Translations under genes and position numbers: made by a program
Notes under the pieces: generated by a model
The model's database searches: none
Told to the model about the DNA's origin: nothing
What the model saw: only the letters and a program-made list of their open reading frames with translations
Shown: one piece after another, positions 63,439 to 64,000 of the stretch
Position numbering within the stretch: the first letter of the stretch is position 1
Layout: each line of letters opens with the position of its first letter
From: Paenibacillus dendritiformis
GTDB taxonomy: Bacteria > Bacillota > Bacilli > Paenibacillales > Paenibacillaceae
Assembly: GCF_945605565.1 (NCBI RefSeq)
Contig: NZ_OX216966.1
Span: forward strand, 1,671,501 to 1,735,500
DNA: 64,000 nt
Direction of reading: 5' to 3'

Positions 63439-64000
63439 ATGAACATTTGGAATATCGCGCTCAAAGAAATCAAATCCAATCTTCGCAATACCCGAACCTT
63501 TGTGTTTATGCTCGCCCTGCCGATCGTATTGATGCTGATTCTTGGGGCCGCGCTCACGAACGCGTTCACGGACGGCGTAGAGATCGACGGTCTGCGGCTG
63601 CTCGTCCGCAATGAATGGACCGATTCGCAAGGAACGGCAGCCTGGAACCAGTTCGTGCAGGCGATTGAGCAGGAAGGCGTCGAGGTCGTGCAGGCCACCG
63701 CCGGCATGAACGGCCAGGAGGAGGTCCGCACGAACCGCTTTACCGCTTATGCGGAGGTTGATGGCGACGGCATCCAGTTCTATGGAAGCAGTAAAAACAC
63801 GATCGAAAGCAACATTATACAGGGCATGCTGACCGCGTTCGCCGATCGCTACTCGCTGATGGCCGCGGCTTTCCATACCGATCCGGCGGCAGCCCGGGCG
63901 ATCGTCGGCGGGGCCGGGGAGAGCGGCGATTTCATCCGTGACACTGCGCTGAATCCGGACAAGCGCCCGGACTCCTTCGGTTATTACGCGATCGCGATGA
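63439..64000 (+). CDS. ABC-2 type permease subunit, 5' part
   Basis: The first 187 residues run off the window. The N-terminus MNIWNIALKEIKSNLRNTRT and the first membrane helix (FVFMLALPIVLMLILGAAL) are typical of ABC-2 permeases with a large extracellular domain between helices 1 and 2 (YhaP/NatB-like). AAGGAGG precedes the ATG. It is co-transcribed with the ATPase upstream. Confidence 0.85.
   Translation, partial: MNIWNIALKEIKSNLRNTRTFVFMLALPIVLMLILGAALTNAFTDGVEIDGLRLLVRNEWTDSQGTAAWNQFVQAIEQEGVEVVQATAGMNGQEEVRTNRFTAYAEVDGDGIQFYGSSKNTIESNIIQGMLTAFADRYSLMAAAFHTDPAAARAIVGGAGESGDFIRDTALNPDKRPDSFGYYAIAM

Overview
The window looks like a chromosomal segment of a Paenibacillus-type Firmicute. The reasons are AGGAGG-type ribosome sites, low-GC-Gram-positive gene families (SLH-anchored surface protein, OmpR-type two-component pairs, PepSY proteins, a deoR/deoC/cdd/nupC/deoD/pdp nucleoside locus) and very large NRPS genes. 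Genus is an inference from gene content; no 16S rRNA or other marker is present.

Layout. (1) 1-7250 is an AT-rich defence island. It holds the 3' end of a type III modification gene, its restriction subunit, a reverse transcriptase (RT) preceded by a compact structured RNA, a 700-nt gene-free stretch holding a second structured RNA, and an Mrr-like nuclease. (2) 7260-13600 holds a frameshifted acetyltransferase, a secreted CAP-SLH protein, an ECF-like sigma factor, a secreted zinc protease, two lipoproteins and ferritin. (3) 13592-20850 has two OmpR/histidine-kinase pairs, a YcdB-like protein and two PepSY proteins. (4) 20862-26373 has a LacI regulator with a perfect operator in front of a butanediol-dehydrogenase-like gene, an array of degenerate palindromic repeats, an SDR gene and deoR. 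(5) 26827-55707 is a single-strand biosynthetic cluster. (6) 55857-60563 is the deo operon with a near-consensus promoter. (7) 60659-64000 has a NarL-type regulator, a histidine kinase broken by an internal deletion, and an ABC-2 exporter that runs off the window.

The biosynthetic cluster has an ALDH-like protein, a ThDP enzyme, an adenylate-forming enzyme, a half-size ketosynthase-like protein without the active-site Cys, a complete ketosynthase, a FabZ-like dehydratase, an exporter, two NRPSs and an ABC-F protein. The NRPS order is C-A-T / C-A-T-E // C-A-T / C-A-T / C-A-T-Reductase. Specificity codes read by eye suggest an Orn/Dab-like residue, an unassigned residue made D, Ile, the same unassigned residue, and Leu, with reductive release. 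A short N-acylated pentapeptide aldehyde or alcohol is the inferred product. The cluster separates deoR from the deo catabolic operon, which suggests it was inserted there.

The two most unusual items are the RT with its candidate non-coding RNAs, which has the architecture of DRT-type anti-phage systems but could not be assigned to a class, and the acyl-supply genes joined to a reductively released pentamodular NRPS.
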